Part shown: positions 6,776 through 12,755 of the stretch, piece after piece
Position numbering within the stretch: position 1 is the stretch's first letter
Layout of the letters: every line of letters begins with the position of its first letter
Assembly: GCA_900548775.1 (NCBI GenBank)
Contig: URLM01000048.1
Location: 1-13,940, forward strand
Reading direction: 5' to 3'
Length of the DNA: 13,940 nucleotides
DNA from: an uncultured Olsenella sp.
GTDB taxonomy: Bacteria > Actinomycetota > Coriobacteriia > Coriobacteriales > Atopobiaceae
The notes under the pieces: model-generated
Seen by the model: only the letters and a program-made list of their open reading frames with translations
What the model was told of the DNA's origin: nothing
Databases searched by the model: none
Program-made: the position numbers and the translations under genes

Positions 6776-7630
6776 ATGGAGGCAAGTGAGGGTGCGGTTC
6801 TCGCGTCTGCCAGCGAGCAGCGTCGTACCGTGCGCACCTTTGACGGCGCGCCGCTCGCGCCGGATGCGCGCGAGCTTCTCGAGAGTCTCGCGTCACATGC
6901 CGAGAATCCCTATGGCATTCCAGTTGGCCTGCGGCTCGTTGACGCCGAGAAGTACGGCGCCACAAGCCGCGTGATTCGCGGAACCAGCTGGTACGTGGTC
7001 GGCTCGCTTCCGCGCTGCGCGCATGCCGAGGAGGCCTTTGGCTACGTGGTCGAGCGCCTGGTTCTCTCTGCGACGGCGCACGGCCTGGGAACGGCCTGGC
7101 TTGCCGGCACCATTGACCGACCCGCCTTCGAGCGCGTGGCAGGCGTGGACGAGAACCGCATCATGCCTGCGGTGATCGCCGTTGGTGTGCCGGCGGCACG
7201 CATGTCGGTGCTCGAGCGCGTCATGCGCTCGAAGCTCCGCGCGGACGAGCGGGCACCGTGGAATGCGCTGCTCTTTGAGGGGGACTTTGCGCATCCCGTT
7301 GATTCCCCGGATGCGAGCGATCCCGCGCTTGCGGCCGCCCTCGCCTGCGTGCGGCTGGCGCCTTCGGCACGGAACCTCCAGCCCTGGCGGCTGGTCTGCT
7401 CGGATGGACGCATCGACCTCTTCGAGCATCGCACGCTGCCGCTTCGCCCAATCGGCGACGTTCAGCTCGTGGACATGGGGATAGCCATGCTCCACCTTGA
7501 GGCCGGTCTTGCCCGGCAGGGCATGCGTGGTTCGTGGTCGTTTGACGGGCCGCGCGCAAGTGGTTTGGGTGCCAAGGCAGAGGGGCCCGAGGGGCAGCGG
7601 GTCTCATACGTGGCTACCATCAGTTTTTAA
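6776..7630 (+). CDS. Nitroreductase-fold protein (putative TM1586-type nitroreductase)
   Basis: A flavin-dependent oxidoreductase-like protein of 284 residues with two half-domains, as in the TM1586-type nitroreductase family. The first half has the FMN-binding start SEQRRTVRTFDGAPL (13-27), close to the RRSVRxF of classic nitroreductases, and VLSATAHGLGTAWLAGTID (96-114). The second half has LACVRLAPSARNLQPWRLV (189-207), a second FMN/phosphate-contact motif, and VDMGIAMLHLEAGLARQG (232-249). The substrate is unknown; members are often assigned loosely as NAD(P)H nitro or quinone reductases. The ATG at 6776 follows AAGGGG by 7 nt. The gene stands alone, with no terminator clearly its own before the RNA promoter at 7653. 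Confidence 0.82.
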   Translation: MEASEGAVLASASEQRRTVRTFDGAPLAPDARELLESLASHAENPYGIPVGLRLVDAEKYGATSRVIRGTSWYVVGSLPRCAHAEEAFGYVVERLVLSATAHGLGTAWLAGTIDRPAFERVAGVDENRIMPAVIAVGVPAARMSVLERVMRSKLRADERAPWNALLFEGDFAHPVDSPDASDPALAAALACVRLAPSARNLQPWRLVCSDGRIDLFEHRTLPLRPIGDVQLVDMGIAMLHLEAGLARQGMRGSWSFDGPRASGLGAKAEGPEGQRVSYVATISF

Positions 7631-7652
7631 ACACAAGTCACATCAAGTGTTG

Positions 7653-7681
7653 TTTACTTCTCAGACACCAGGGTACATACT
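7653..7681 (+). promoter_or_regulatory. Likely promoter of the structured RNA
   Basis: TTTACT (7653-7658) and CATACT (7676-7681) have 17-nt spacing and match consensus at 4 of 6 positions each. An alternative pair is TTGTTT (7650-7655) with TACATA (7674-7679), spacing 18. Either gives a start near 7687-7689. Confidence 0.45.
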
Positions 7682-7743
7682 TCATCGAAACGAAGGTTAG
7701 CTTCGAGGCACGGCTCGGGGCTCGAGTGGGGGAGGCGATACCG

Positions 7744-7812
7744 ATGGGCAGTGAAGACGAGATACATTCAAACCTGTCTGCGGCCGCCAACCCAAGGCAC
7801 GCCCGTTTGTAG
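7744..7812 (+). CDS. Possible 22-codon small ORF inside the RNA
   Basis: An ATG at 7744 lies 8 nt after a perfect GGGGGAGG (7728-7735), and the reading frame runs 22 codons to TAG at 7810-7812. The peptide starts MGSEDEIHSN and ends PRHARL. The Shine-Dalgarno match could equally be a conserved structural segment of the RNA, since it overlaps the GAGTGG helix strand. No downstream plus-strand gene exists for it to lead, so if real it would make the RNA dual-function. Confidence 0.25.
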   Translation: MGSEDEIHSNLSAAANPRHARL

Positions 7813-7959
7813 GTCCCGGGAGGGCCAGCAACGCGAAGCGTAATTCGCATCAAGGGCGCAAGCAACCTGGCGGCGCGCAGGCAGAAGCTCTACAGGTTGC
7901 GATTGCAAAGGAGCGTTACCACTCTAATAGCTCAGAGCTAAGTCCACATGACACGAGGA

Positions 7960-7996
7960 GGGCCGGCTGTCCTAGAGACGCCGGCCCCCTGTTTTT
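7960..7996 (+). terminator. Rho-independent terminator ending the structured RNA
   Basis: GGGCCGGC (7960-7967) pairs with GCCGGCCC (7980-7987), extended inside by GTC/GAC (7969-7971 with 7977-7979) around a one-base bulge and a CTAGA loop. TTTTT follows at 7992-7996. On the minus strand there is no T-run, so it serves plus-strand transcription. The only source upstream is the RNA or read-through from the nitroreductase gene. Confidence 0.92.
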
Positions 7997-8055
7997 CTCT
8001 GCATGTTCTCCGCGGCGAGACGCCCGTTCCTTTCGCGTTCGCGGCTCTGCCCTCG

Positions 8056-9042
8056 CTAGTGGCGCACCTCGAAGGGCGTCTTCTCGCCGCGCTCGAAGGC
8101 GAGAAGCGCGCTTGCGGAGTTGCGGATCATTGCCTCAACATCCTCGGCGGTGTAGAACGCCATGTGCGGCGAGACGATCACATTGGGGAACGCCATGAGG
8201 ACGGCCCGGTTACGGTTGGGAAGCACGTCACGGCTGTGGTCCAGGTAGTAGAGGTCCTCCTCACCCTCGATGGTGTCGAGCGCCGCCGCGCCCACCTGCC
8301 CGGACTCCACGGCATCGACCAGCGCCTGCGTGTCGATGAGCATGCCGCGCGCCGCGTTTACGATGGTCACGCCGCGCTTCATCTTGGAGAAGGCCGCCGC
8401 GTCGATCATGTGGCGGTTCTCGGCAAGGCCAGGCGCGTGGAGCGTGATCGCGTCCGACTCGGCGTAGAGGGTGTCGAGGTCGACGTAGGCCGCGAGCTTG
8501 GCGACCTCGGGGGTGGGGTAGGGGTCGTAGGCGAGGAGCCTGCAGCCGAAGCCCGCAAGGTGCCTCACGACCGTGGTGCCAATGCGCCCGGTGCCGATGA
8601 CGCCCACCGTGGAGGTCGAGACGTCCTTGCCAAGCTTGCCGTGAAGGCCAAAGTCCTGTGCCAGGGACTGGCGCGAGAGGAGCTTGACCTTGCGCTGCGC
8701 CATGAGCAGCAGCATGATGGCGTAGTTGGCCACGCCCTCGGGCGGATAGGGGGCGTTTGCCACGCGCATGCCCAGCTCGTAGGCGTGGGCCACGTCGATG
8801 TGCTCGTAGCCGATGGTCCTGGTGGCAAGGTTCTTGATGCCCTCCGCATGAAACGCGTCGAGAAGCTCGGCGTTCATGGGGTTGGTGATGATGCAGAGGG
8901 CGTCATAGCCGCTGGCCAAGCCAACGTTCTCGAGGCTGGGGTACTCGGATGTCCAGCCGTACTCGAATCCCATCTCGTGCGCGCAGGCGTCAAGGTAGCC
9001 CAGCTCGTCATACTCGCGCAGGGCATAGGCAAAGAGCTTCAT
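8056..9042 (-). CDS. D-2-hydroxyacid dehydrogenase, D-lactate dehydrogenase type
   Basis: An NAD-dependent enzyme of 328 residues, the normal length for D-lactate dehydrogenases, probably reducing pyruvate to D-lactate in the cytoplasm. The N-terminal MKLFAYALREYDELG is typical. The Rossmann motif is VGVIGTGRIG (146-155). The catalytic triad is R232 (NAARGMLID), E261 (IEGEEDLY) and H293 (SPHMAFYT); the R+29 and R+61 spacing equals that of characterised D-LDHs. TRTIGYEHID (74-83) and ANAPYPPEGVANYA (95-108) also fit. The ATG at 9042-9040 is chosen over an in-frame start 81 nt earlier because AAGGAGAG lies 7 nt upstream of it and the family begins here. No T-rich terminator is seen after the stop before the convergent RNA terminator. 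Related D-hydroxyisocaproate dehydrogenases share these motifs, so substrate breadth is not fixed. Confidence 0.92.
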   Translation of the reverse strand: MKLFAYALREYDELGYLDACAHEMGFEYGWTSEYPSLENVGLASGYDALCIITNPMNAELLDAFHAEGIKNLATRTIGYEHIDVAHAYELGMRVANAPYPPEGVANYAIMLLLMAQRKVKLLSRQSLAQDFGLHGKLGKDVSTSTVGVIGTGRIGTTVVRHLAGFGCRLLAYDPYPTPEVAKLAAYVDLDTLYAESDAITLHAPGLAENRHMIDAAAFSKMKRGVTIVNAARGMLIDTQALVDAVESGQVGAAALDTIEGEEDLYYLDHSRDVLPNRNRAVLMAFPNVIVSPHMAFYTAEDVEAMIRNSASALLAFERGEKTPFEVRH

Positions 9043-9211
9043 GTTGGTTCTCTCCTTAGTTCTCGTGCCAAGTGCGGGTCCATGGTAGTCGCGGCTGGGA
9101 TGCGGATGGGGAATGGGGAGCAATGCGAAACATGCCGGTCAAATGGGGGTGCGTCCGAGTCGCCCTGGACTCGTTTGCGTCCTCCTGGCAGCTGACGGGG
9201 CAGTGCAGCGC

Positions 9212-9301
9212 GCGTCTCCGCTTCAACCAGGGGCCCGACCGTGTAGCTCGCCAGCTTGGAGTCGGTCGCGGTGGCGTCTCCGCTTCAACAAGGGGCCCGA
9301 C
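9212..9301. repeat. Pair of 28-bp direct repeats, CRISPR-like spacing
   Basis: GCGTCTCCGCTTCAAC followed by (C/A)AGGGGCCCGAC occurs at 9212-9239 and 9274-9301 with one mismatch, separated by 34 bp of unrelated sequence (period 62). Identity stops sharply at both ends of both copies. Repeat and spacer sizes match a CRISPR unit. With only two copies and no cas genes in the window this may be an array remnant or a pair of protein sites. The reverse orientation ends TTGAAGCGGAGACGC, resembling repeat 3' ends of class 1 systems. Confidence 0.7.
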
Positions 9302-9309
9302 AGTTGTTG

Positions 9310-9384
9310 GAATTACGCACGGCTGAAGGCGAGAAGGACAAAAGCCCAGGTGGTTTTTCTCGCCAGCTCAGCCGTGCGTAATTC
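9310..9384. repeat. 75-nt hairpin with 17-bp perfect arms plus inner arms
   Basis: GAATTACGCACGGCTGA (9310-9326) and TCAGCCGTGCGTAATTC (9368-9384) are perfectly complementary. Inner arms GGCGAGAA (9328-9335) and TTCTCGCC (9357-9364) extend the stem to 25 bp across a 1/3-nt internal loop, and A-rich and T-rich tracts (9340-9343, 9354-9358) sit near the loop. No transposase or clear target duplication is seen, so it could be a MITE relic, a REP-like element or a transcript-end structure. Confidence 0.8.
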
Positions 9385-9422
9385 TCGGCGCAAGAAGGCA
9401 TCCCGGATGCGATGTGGCAGGG

Positions 9423-9613
9423 GCCGAAAGGGCCGCCGGGGCTGGGAAGTGGTCGCGCCGAGAAGACCACCGGGGCCGAGAAGACCACCGGGGCTGGGAA
9501 GGCGACTGGGGCAGACAGGCGACTGGGGCCGAGAAGCCCGCCGGGGCGGAGAGGGCGGTCAGGCCGAGAAGACCACCGGGGCGGAGAGGGCGGTCAGGCC
9601 GAGAAATCCCGTC
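9423..9613. repeat. Tandem array of about 11 degenerate 16-18-bp units
   Basis: Units start at 9423, 9441, 9457, 9475, 9493, 9511, 9528, 9546, 9563, 9581 and 9598. The consensus is GCCGAGAAGACCACCGGG, exact in the units at 9457, 9475 and 9563. A second unit type, GCGGAGAGGGCGGTCAG, is exact at 9546 and 9581, so a two-unit block was duplicated. ORFs across it are low-complexity and lack ribosome sites, so it looks non-coding. It lies about 130 nt before htpG, after the leftward D-lactate dehydrogenase gene's upstream region. The exact copies suggest recent slippage. Confidence 0.85.
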
Positions 9614-9677
9614 CTTCTCGCGCATCAACCAACGCGCAGAGAAAATCTCAGCGCGTATACAGTAGATTCTTGCCCCT

Positions 9678-9722
9678 CCAACGTTTACCACCCTCAGCGC
9701 TGGGTAACTAGATATACGTTGG
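9678..9722 (+). promoter_or_regulatory. Dyad just upstream of htpG, probable control region
   Basis: CCAACGT (9678-9684) is complementary to ACGTTGG (9716-9722), with TTACC/GGTAA inside (9685-9689 with 9703-9707) and a perfect CAGCGCTG core (9695-9702). TAGATA/TATACG sequences (9709-9718) in the right half could serve as a -10, but no good -35 is seen. It matches neither the CIRCE (HrcA) nor the HAIR (HspR) operator. Ribosome site AAGGAAAG (9731-9738) follows. Confidence 0.4.
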
Positions 9723-9746
9723 CTTGTCTCAAGGAAAGAAGCGCAC

Positions 9747-11717
9747 ATGAAGCAATTCAAGACGGAGTCCAAGAAGCTCTTGGACCTCATGATCAACTCG
9801 ATCTACACCAACAAGGAGATCTTCCTCCGCGAGCTTGTCTCCAACGCGTCGGACGCCATCGACAAGCTCAGCTTCGAGAGCCTCACCAACCCCGACGTCC
9901 ACGTTGACCAGGACTCGCTTGCCATTCGTCTGGCCTTCGACAAGGACGTGCGCACCATCACGGTGAGTGACAACGGCATCGGCATGACCAAGGACGAGCT
10001 GGACAAGAACCTGGGTACCATTGCCCACTCGGGCTCGGAGGCCTTCAAGGAGGCAAACGCCGAGCACCAGGGCCAGGACATGGACATCATCGGCCAGTTT
10101 GGCGTGGGCTTCTACTCCGCCTTCATGGTCGCCGAGAAGGTCCGCGTGGTGAGCCGCGCGTACGGCTCGGACGAGGCCTTTGCGTGGGAGTCGGACGGCA
10201 GGAGCGGCTACACCATCGAGCCCGCCGCAGAGGGCGAGCGCTCGGGCGAGAACGACCACGGCACCGACGTGACGCTCTACCTGCGTCCCTCGACCGACGA
10301 GGACAACACCGACCGCTTCCTCTCCGAGTGGGGCCTGCGCGACCTCGTGACGCGCTACTCCAACTACGTGCGCCATCCCATCCAGATGATGGTCACCAAG
10401 AGCCGCGAGAAGCCCAAGCCCGAGAACGCCGGCGACGACTACAAGCCCGAGTACGAGGATTACCAGGAGCTCGAGACCCTCAACTCCATGACGCCCATCT
10501 GGAAGAAGCGCTCGAGTGAGGTCAAAAAGGAGGACTACGACGAGTTCTACAAGTCGACCTTCCACGACTGGGAGAAGTCGCAGCGCACGATTAGCTTCCA
10601 CGCCGAGGGCGCGCTCTCGTACGACGCCCTGCTCTTCATCCCGTCCGAGCAGCCCTTCGACCTCTACAGCAAGGACTACGAGAAGGGCCTCGCGCTCTAC
10701 TCCTCGAACGTCCTCATCCAGGAGAAGTGCGCCGACCTCTTGCCCGACTACTACAACTTCGTGCGCGGCATCGTCGACTCGCCCGATGTGTCGCTCAACA
10801 TCTCCCGCGAGACGCTGCAGCAGAACTCGCAGCTCAGGGCCATCGCGCGTCGCATCGAGAAGAAGATCCACTCCGAGCTCGAGGACATGCGCGACAACGA
10901 TCGCGAGGGCTACGAGAAGTTCTTCGGCAACTTTGGTCGCGGTCTCAAGTTTGGCATCTACAACTCCTATGGCTCGAAGGCCGCCGACCTCGCCGACCTA
11001 CTGCTGTTCTGGTCGGCCAAGGAGGGCAAGCAGGTCACGCTCAAGGAGTACGTGGCCGCCATGCCCGCCGAGCAGGACAAGATCTACTATGCCGCCGGTG
11101 ACTCCCGCGACCGCCTGGAGAAGACGCCCGTGGTGACCTCGGCCGTGAACCACGGCTTCGACGTGCTTCTCTGCACGCAGGACGTCGACGAGTTCATGTT
11201 CCAGTTCATGCGCACCTACCACGTTGACGCCGTGGCAGGCGACTCCGAGCACAAGGGGACAGACGCCCGCGACATCGAGTTCGCCAACGTCTCCTCCGCC
11301 GACCTCGACCTTGCGACCGAGGATGAGAAGAAGGCGGCCGACGAGGCGACCACCGAGCACAAGGACCTCATCGACGAGCTCAAGGGCGACCTCGGCGACA
11401 AGGTCTCTGACGTGCGCGTGGCCGCAGGCCTGGGCGACGCCCCTGCGACGATTGCCTCGGAGGGCCCGGTCTCGCTCGAGATGGAGCGCGTGATCAGCAA
11501 AGGCCCCGAGGCGGCTTCTGCCCCCAAGGCCCAGCGCGTGCTGCAGCTCAACGCCGCGCACCCCGTCTTTGGCAAGCTCGTCGCGGCAAAGGACGCTGGC
11601 GACAAGGACCGCCTCAAGCTCATGGGCTCCATCCTCTACGACCAGGCGCTTCTCGTCGAGGGACTTCCCATCGACGACCCGGTGGAGTTCGCCAAGAACG
11701 TGACCGAGCTCATGTAG
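9747..11717 (+). CDS. htpG: Molecular chaperone HtpG (bacterial Hsp90)
   Basis: An ATP-dependent homodimeric cytoplasmic chaperone that remodels client proteins, often with DnaK. It has 656 residues, a little longer than E. coli HtpG (624). The N-terminal GHKL ATPase domain is intact: FLRELVSNASDAIDKL (26-41, with E29 and N33), SDNGIGM (74-80, D75 contacts ATP), and GQFGVGFYSAFMVA (116-129, the lid). The middle domain includes the PIWKKRSSEVKKEDYDEFYKS region and SLNISRETLQQNSQLRAI with the conserved catalytic-loop arginine. The C-terminal dimerisation domain ends LLVEGLPIDDPVEFAKNVTELM; the eukaryotic MEEVD tail is absent, as expected. The extra length lies partly in acidic, lysine-rich stretches before the C domain. 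The ATG at 9747 has AAGGAAAG 8 nt upstream. A single-gene transcript is likely; it ends 26 nt before the convergent LysR gene with no terminator seen. Confidence 0.97.
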   Translation: MKQFKTESKKLLDLMINSIYTNKEIFLRELVSNASDAIDKLSFESLTNPDVHVDQDSLAIRLAFDKDVRTITVSDNGIGMTKDELDKNLGTIAHSGSEAFKEANAEHQGQDMDIIGQFGVGFYSAFMVAEKVRVVSRAYGSDEAFAWESDGRSGYTIEPAAEGERSGENDHGTDVTLYLRPSTDEDNTDRFLSEWGLRDLVTRYSNYVRHPIQMMVTKSREKPKPENAGDDYKPEYEDYQELETLNSMTPIWKKRSSEVKKEDYDEFYKSTFHDWEKSQRTISFHAEGALSYDALLFIPSEQPFDLYSKDYEKGLALYSSNVLIQEKCADLLPDYYNFVRGIVDSPDVSLNISRETLQQNSQLRAIARRIEKKIHSELEDMRDNDREGYEKFFGNFGRGLKFGIYNSYGSKAADLADLLLFWSAKEGKQVTLKEYVAAMPAEQDKIYYAAGDSRDRLEKTPVVTSAVNHGFDVLLCTQDVDEFMFQFMRTYHVDAVAGDSEHKGTDARDIEFANVSSADLDLATEDEKKAADEATTEHKDLIDELKGDLGDKVSDVRVAAGLGDAPATIASEGPVSLEMERVISKGPEAASAPKAQRVLQLNAAHPVFGKLVAAKDAGDKDRLKLMGSILYDQALLVEGLPIDDPVEFAKNVTELM

Positions 11718-11743
11718 TTGCCTGCGGAGGGTGCCGCGCGCTG

Positions 11744-12754
11744 CTATTCGGCGGCTGCGGTGCCCTCCGCCTTGCCTGCGGCGCCATCGTCGCTACTGGC
11801 GGCATTCGCCCTCGTGACCTCCTTGGAGGGAACGAGGGCGTTCTTGTCTGTGCAGTCCATGATGAGCTGGTTGAGCTCGGCGATGTATTCCTGTGCAAGG
11901 CTCGAGAGCTTGCGTTCCCGGTGCACCACGTACCCCACGTTCATGACCTCGTCCACGTCGAGCGGGATGGCCACGACTCCTTCGAGCATCTCGTCAGAGC
12001 GCACGCCCGTCGAGACGAGAAAGCCGTCGTAGCAGCGAAGGAGACTCGTCATGGTCGCGCGGTCGCTCACGGTGATGCGCTGGCGGTGGGGAAGCGACGA
12101 GAGAGGCTCCTCGGAGTAGTAGAGCGATCCCTCGGGGCCCTGCTCAAAGGTATAGCGCGGGTAGTCCTCGAGGTCTTGCACGCGCAGGCTCTTATGTGTG
12201 GCAAGGGGATGCCCCTCGCGGACAAAGACGTGCGGGCGCGCGCGGAACAGCGAGACAAAGCGCAGGTTTGCCTCGTCGAGGCGCCGCCTAAGCACGCGCT
12301 CGTTGTAGGTAGAGAGGAAGAGTACGCCGATGTCGCTCCTAAAGGTGCGCACGTCGTCGATCACGTCGGCTGTGCGAGTCTCGCGCAACGTGAAGTCGCA
12401 CGATTCGTCGTGGCGCTTTGCAACAAACTCCGTGAAGGCATTCACCACAAAGGCGTAGTGCTGAGACGAGACGGACAGCTTGCGGTAGGTGTCGTTGCGG
12501 TCGCTCTCGTAGTGGCGAATCATGAGGTCGGCCTGCTCGACCACCTGGCGTGCATAGGCGAGAAGCTCCACACCCTCCGACGTGAGCGTGATTCCCTTGT
12601 TCGTGCGGTTGAAGACCTTGACGCCCATCTCCTCCTCGAGTTCGCGGATGGAGGTTGAGAGCGCAGACTGCGAGATGTAGTGGCTGTGCGCCACGGAGTT
12701 GATCGAGCCGCTCTCCGCGACGGCGATGAGGTAGCGAAGTTGCTGCAGGCGCAT
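11744..12754 (-). CDS. LysR-family transcriptional regulator
   Basis: A 336-residue DNA-binding regulator. The N-terminal winged helix is clear: MRLQQLRYLIAVAESGSINS (1-20), the recognition helix around HYISQSALSTSIRELEEEMG (25-44), and VFNRTNKGITLTSEG. The effector domain follows (about 90-300), with SDIGVLFL and a second-lobe region GFLVSTGVRSDEMLEGVVAIPL. The C-terminal tail is Ala/Ser/Asp/Glu-rich and looks disordered. The ATG at 12754-12752 is chosen because GAGGAGGA lies 6 nt upstream and the family starts with such a helix; an in-frame extension upstream lies inside the preceding gene. It starts one base after the exonuclease-like stop, with its ribosome site inside that gene's last codons, so translation is coupled. 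The target and ligand are unknown, and no divergent partner gene is visible, unusual for LysR regulators. Confidence 0.92.
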   Translation of the reverse strand: MRLQQLRYLIAVAESGSINSVAHSHYISQSALSTSIRELEEEMGVKVFNRTNKGITLTSEGVELLAYARQVVEQADLMIRHYESDRNDTYRKLSVSSQHYAFVVNAFTEFVAKRHDESCDFTLRETRTADVIDDVRTFRSDIGVLFLSTYNERVLRRRLDEANLRFVSLFRARPHVFVREGHPLATHKSLRVQDLEDYPRYTFEQGPEGSLYYSEEPLSSLPHRQRITVSDRATMTSLLRCYDGFLVSTGVRSDEMLEGVVAIPLDVDEVMNVGYVVHRERKLSSLAQEYIAELNQLIMDCTDKNALVPSKEVTRANAASSDDGAAGKAEGTAAAE

Positions 12755-12755
12755 G

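Larger units (their letters stand above)
7688..7996 (+). ncRNA. Candidate structured non-coding RNA, about 310 nt, family not identified
   Basis: This region has no long credible ORF yet starts after a promoter-like sequence and ends in a perfect terminator with T5. Nested complementary blocks fit one fold. GGCTC (7712-7716) pairs with GAGCT (7935-7939), and GAGTGG (7724-7729) with CCACTC (7919-7924). A long central helix follows: 7771-7777, 7778-7782 and 7783-7788 pair with 7892-7898, 7876-7880 and 7869-7874, 18 bp in three blocks with bulges. Inside it CGCCC (7800-7804) pairs with GGGCG (7854-7858), a GGTCCC/GGGCC hairpin has a GGGA (GNRA) tetraloop (7812-7826), and GCGAA/TTCGC (7833-7848) forms another. 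At the 5' end CGAAG/CTTCG (7691-7705) is a hairpin. A competing helix GCAACCTG (7862-7869) with CAGGTTGC (7893-7900) shares a strand with the central helix, so a switch is possible. I see no signatures of RNase P, tmRNA or SRP RNA. Large Actinobacteria/Firmicutes RNA families such as raiA RNA remain to be compared. Confidence 0.65.

Noticed and set aside
7688..7996. Identification of the RNA as RNase P RNA, tmRNA or SRP RNA
   Set aside because: The GAGGAAAGUCC-type P4 segment of RNase P, the TTCGA...CCA tRNA-like end of tmRNA and the GGAAGGAAGCAGCC-type SRP loop are all missing; only a superficial GGTCCCGGGAGGGCC resemblance to SRP RNA is seen.
9043..9122. An upstream start for the D-lactate dehydrogenase gene (27 more residues)
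   Set aside because: The extension MLPIPHPHPSRDYHG... is not family-like, and a strong AAGGAGAG sits right before the internal ATG.
7948..9195. A 415-codon plus-strand open frame over the D-lactate dehydrogenase gene
   Set aside because: It is antisense to a gene with an intact catalytic triad, starts inside the RNA terminator region and resembles no family.
9614..9746. CIRCE or HAIR heat-shock operator before htpG
   Set aside because: Neither TTAGCACTC-N9-GAGTGCTAA nor CTTGAGT-N7-ACTCAAG, nor a near match, is present.
9113..9907. Open frames through the tandem repeat region into the htpG start
   Set aside because: They are low-complexity Arg/Pro/Gly translations of the repeats, out of frame with htpG and without ribosome sites.
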